Shown here: piece by piece, positions 9,733 through 11,850 of the stretch
Position numbering within the stretch: the stretch's first letter is position 1
How the letters are laid out: each line of letters opens with the position of its first letter
Source of the DNA: Clavulina sp. PMI_390
Lineage: Eukaryota > Basidiomycota > Agaricomycetes > Cantharellales > Hydnaceae
Assembly (NCBI GenBank): GCA_015039315.1
Contig: WIDE01000286.1
Coordinates: 1-11,850, forward strand
Direction: 5' to 3'
DNA: 11,850 bases
Notes under the pieces: generated by a model
Database searches by the model: none
What the model was told of the DNA's origin: nothing
The model's input: only the letters and a program-made list of their open reading frames with translations
Made by a program: the position numbers and the translations under genes

Positions 9733-10536
9733 TGGTAGGGAGAAGTTGTTGTGTTGGTATGGGGTTTTAGCCTCATAATTGTCTCCATTTTTTTTATCTT
9801 GAGATGGTTTTCGTTTTGTTATCATGTGCTAGGTTAGCGGATTTGAGAAATTTCCAGTATTCACTCCGCCTTATAGGAATCATATACGTCTTTCCAAAGC
9901 ACTTTGCTGGTATCATTGATATTCAGCGAGAAGAGTGAAGGATTCAACTGGCGAGTAAATGTGAATGTGAAGGTCAGCTTATGAATCCCTCCACCTTTAT
10001 AGCATGACGATATATCTCTACAATCTAGGCGGGGTATACAAGCCGTTTGACAGCGTCAGTATGCTTCCTCCTCAAGCTTCGATCAACTGCATCGAGTGGT
10101 CGTGCGATTATGAGTGGGGTTTTGAAGCGGATCAATCTTCCCGAGAGACGTGTTGTTTTCCTTGCATACCTACGAATGTGCACGCGCGAGAATAGGGCAT
10201 GACCACTGCACACGAAGCATGACGGGATCATGTGAACAGCCTGGATTCCGTCATACAAAGCAGAAGAGCTGCGGTCCAGTTCATACCGGTTGCCCAAACA
10301 GAGAGTGAAAGGACAAGCAGCACTCGAGAGGCGGTGAGACAGGACGCTGCGTGGGAGCCTCAAGTAGGGAGTGGAAAGGCTGGAGGGATTGCTGAGTTAG
10401 TAGGTACGCTCTTCTGAGACATCAGAGTGGTGCAGTTAAACTGGTGGTCATGCTCGATTGATGCAATCCTATGAGTAGGGATTAGGTGGCGAACGAGCAG
10501 AAGGATGAGACGCCTTGATGGAGATCACAAAACCGA
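9733..10536. other. Convergent spacer, no supported gene
   Basis: The stretch lies between the stop of DUF302 copy B (plus) and the 3' end of the thioredoxin-like gene (minus). It holds the 3' UTR of copy B, including a T-run near 9789-9797. Open frames at 10004-10195 (plus) and 10025-10363 (minus) overlap on opposite strands and show no family features. Confidence 0.5.
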
Positions 10537-10542
10537 TTTATT
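10537..10542 (-). terminator. Candidate poly(A) signal AATAAA of the thioredoxin-like gene
   Basis: A canonical AATAAA reads on the minus strand about 125 bases downstream of the proposed stop codon at 10665. Distance and orientation suit the 3' UTR of that gene. Confidence 0.45.
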
Positions 10543-10664
10543 ACTAGCACGACAAATGCTGACACAACATTGTACGGTGATGATTATTGGAGCCTTGGCT
10601 GTCAAGTGGATCAAGAATAGAGGTGGTTATTGGGTATCATGTGTGGAGATTCATGTCGTCATCG

Positions 10665-11246
10665 TCAATTCAACTATCCAGAGGCGACAGTTAGCCGCGC
10701 GTATCACTCAGCGAATGATAGTTACAGGAGTGACATATGCACGTACCTCTTTATACCATTTCCTCAGCTCTTCCATAGTGGGAACCGGTAGCTGGCTGAT
10801 GTGCTGGTTGTTCCTCCAAGCATTGAACGTGGCAGGACCACCACCCCACCACTGTTAACCAAGAAGAAAGAAATTAGGGCTTCTAGACTAACGAGGGCAG
10901 CGAATGCAGGAAGAAGGCGGGAGAATCCACCTCCATAGCCTGCAGCGCACGAGGAGTAGTAGAGGAGGGTAGTCAACTCACCACGCCATTGAACTCGTAT
11001 ACAGGGATCCGAGGCCCTTCCGTGTTCGCTACAGCCTCGATGAGGGAGATATACGTGTCTCTGTCAGCATCCATGCTAGAAATGAAGAGTACGATTCCCG
11101 TCTTGTCTGAGCGGATCTATCAGGGAGGGATATGCAGTTGGATGGGACACTCTGTCAGCTTTTCCTTGGCTGTAATGTCTAAGGCGAATGTGTGGACGCA
11201 CGACATCATCGTATTCCTCGAGGTCGGCGAGAGGGGTGACTTTCAT
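10665..11246 (-). CDS. Thioredoxin-like fold protein lacking the CXXC motif, four exons
   Basis: My model joins 11246-11202, 11116-10982, 10851-10747 and 10673-10665 (introns 85, 130 and 73 bases), giving 97 residues with every junction in phase 0. The predicted order fits thioredoxin: a first strand (VTPL), helix (ADLEEYDDVIRS), core strand (TGIVLFISS), helix (DRDTYISLIEAV), strand (RIPVYEFNG), the cis-Pro strand (GPATFNAW), strand (HISQLPV) and a C-terminal helix (MEELRKWYKEL). The active-site CXXC is replaced by an SSMDAD stretch and the protein has no cysteine, so it cannot do dithiol chemistry. A scaffold, chaperone or regulatory role is inference. The helix normally between the third and cis-Pro strands is missing. 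A TATA box lies 84 bases upstream of the ATG and AATAAA lies downstream. The last exon encodes only Leu-Asn-stop; if intron 3 were retained, the protein would gain about 13 residues instead. I see no signal peptide, so it is probably cytosolic or nuclear. Confidence 0.68.
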
Positions 11247-11329
11247 GTTGGGAAGAGGTGCTACGCAAGAGACAGCTGGGGAGGTGGGAAGAGGGAGAAA
11301 ATCTTCACAGGTGCAATCACGCCACAGTC

Positions 11330-11335
11330 TTTATA
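11330..11335 (-). promoter_or_regulatory. TATA box of the thioredoxin-like gene
   Basis: TATAAA in the context GCTATAAAGAC lies on the minus strand, 84 bases upstream of the ATG at 11246. A pyrimidine-rich leader follows. It supports both the direction and the start of the gene. Confidence 0.6.
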
Positions 11336-11339
11336 GCAT

Positions 11340-11850
11340 CAAGAGATTATTTGGACGAGTGCGGATGATAGCAGCGCAACCCATCTGATATAGAAGCATG
11401 CTCCAGTATTTAACCTCAAGGTTACACCAGATAGCGGGTGCTAAAGCATGTTATTATAGCTCCTCTGAACCAGGTGCGGATGGAATCGTCCGACTCGGAG
11501 CTAGCTGCCCGACACGTGAGATCCAGTCGTGCAACCACCTGGGACGCGTCTGAGAGTTCCAAAAATGGGGATATTATAGGGCGGGATAATCGACGAGCGG
11601 GACAAGTGGGGGCGCGAGTGAATTCACCGTTCAGAGTGAGAGCTCGGAGACTAAAATCGTGCCACGTGATCAGAAGACAAACACACTCCTTCTCCTCAAA
11701 TAGACAGAATTCCGTTGGGGACGGAGGAAAGAGAGTATCCCCGACAAAACGAAGTTGGAGGGTTTTGTGGTGAATCCGTTCAATTCAGTAAACTTTTTCA
11801 CAATCTGCGACCGGTCGCGAATGGCGCTTAAATTTTGTTTGACTCTGTGT
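11340..11850. promoter_or_regulatory. Promoter-like region with E-box, ACGCGT and palindromic motifs
   Basis: I recognise no coding exon in these 511 bases. The region contains CACGTG at 11513-11518 and 11663-11668, ACGCGT at 11544-11549, and the perfect 12-base palindrome GCGACCGGTCGC at 11807-11818. CACGTG is the core of bHLH-factor sites, and ACGCGT is the core of MBF-type cell-cycle sites in fungi. The region lies upstream of the leftward thioredoxin-like gene and may also serve a rightward gene beyond the edge. Assignment of any factor is inference. Confidence 0.4.

Overview
The window looks like nuclear DNA of a filamentous basidiomycete, most likely an Agaricomycete. All convincing genes are split by short GT-AG introns (48 to 130 bases), often with CTRAY-like branch sites. 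The left gene is a NACHT NLR of the kind expanded in mushroom-forming fungi, and secreted proteins carry a signal peptide followed by a Lys-Arg (Kex2-type) site. I see no bacterial operon, rRNA, tRNA, CRISPR array or intact transposon.

Layout: (1) bases 43-3230, minus strand: a seven-exon NLR gene, complete at its 5' end and cut by the left edge of the window; the model gives 940 residues with a possible C2-like N-terminus, a Ser/Thr/Pro-rich linker, a helical region and a NACHT ATPase. (2) 3231-6845: about 3.6 kb with no gene I can support. (3) 6941-7751 and 8864-9732, plus strand: two tandem paralogues, each three exons and 219 residues, about 73% identical by hand count, encoding secreted proteins with a DUF302-like core. 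(4) 9733-10664: spacer holding a poly(A) signal for the next gene. (5) 10665-11246, minus strand: a four-exon, 97-residue thioredoxin-like protein with no cysteine. It is hidden among short exons, so simple ORF scanning misses it. (6) 11247-11850: its TATA box and a promoter-like stretch with CACGTG and ACGCGT motifs, perhaps serving a further gene beyond the right edge.

The strongest unexplained signal is compositional. From base 1 to about 2390 there are only 10 CpG dinucleotides, in exons and introns alike. The next 850 bases, which carry the 5' part of the same gene, hold about 33. This suggests long-term cytosine methylation and deamination over the NACHT part of the NLR, with a sharp boundary at the linker between its domains.

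I find no evidence that these genes form one system. NLR, secreted DUF302 pair and thioredoxin-like gene have separate promoters and mixed orientations. The NLR fits intracellular self/non-self or stress sensing, and the DUF302 pair is probably extracellular with unknown function.
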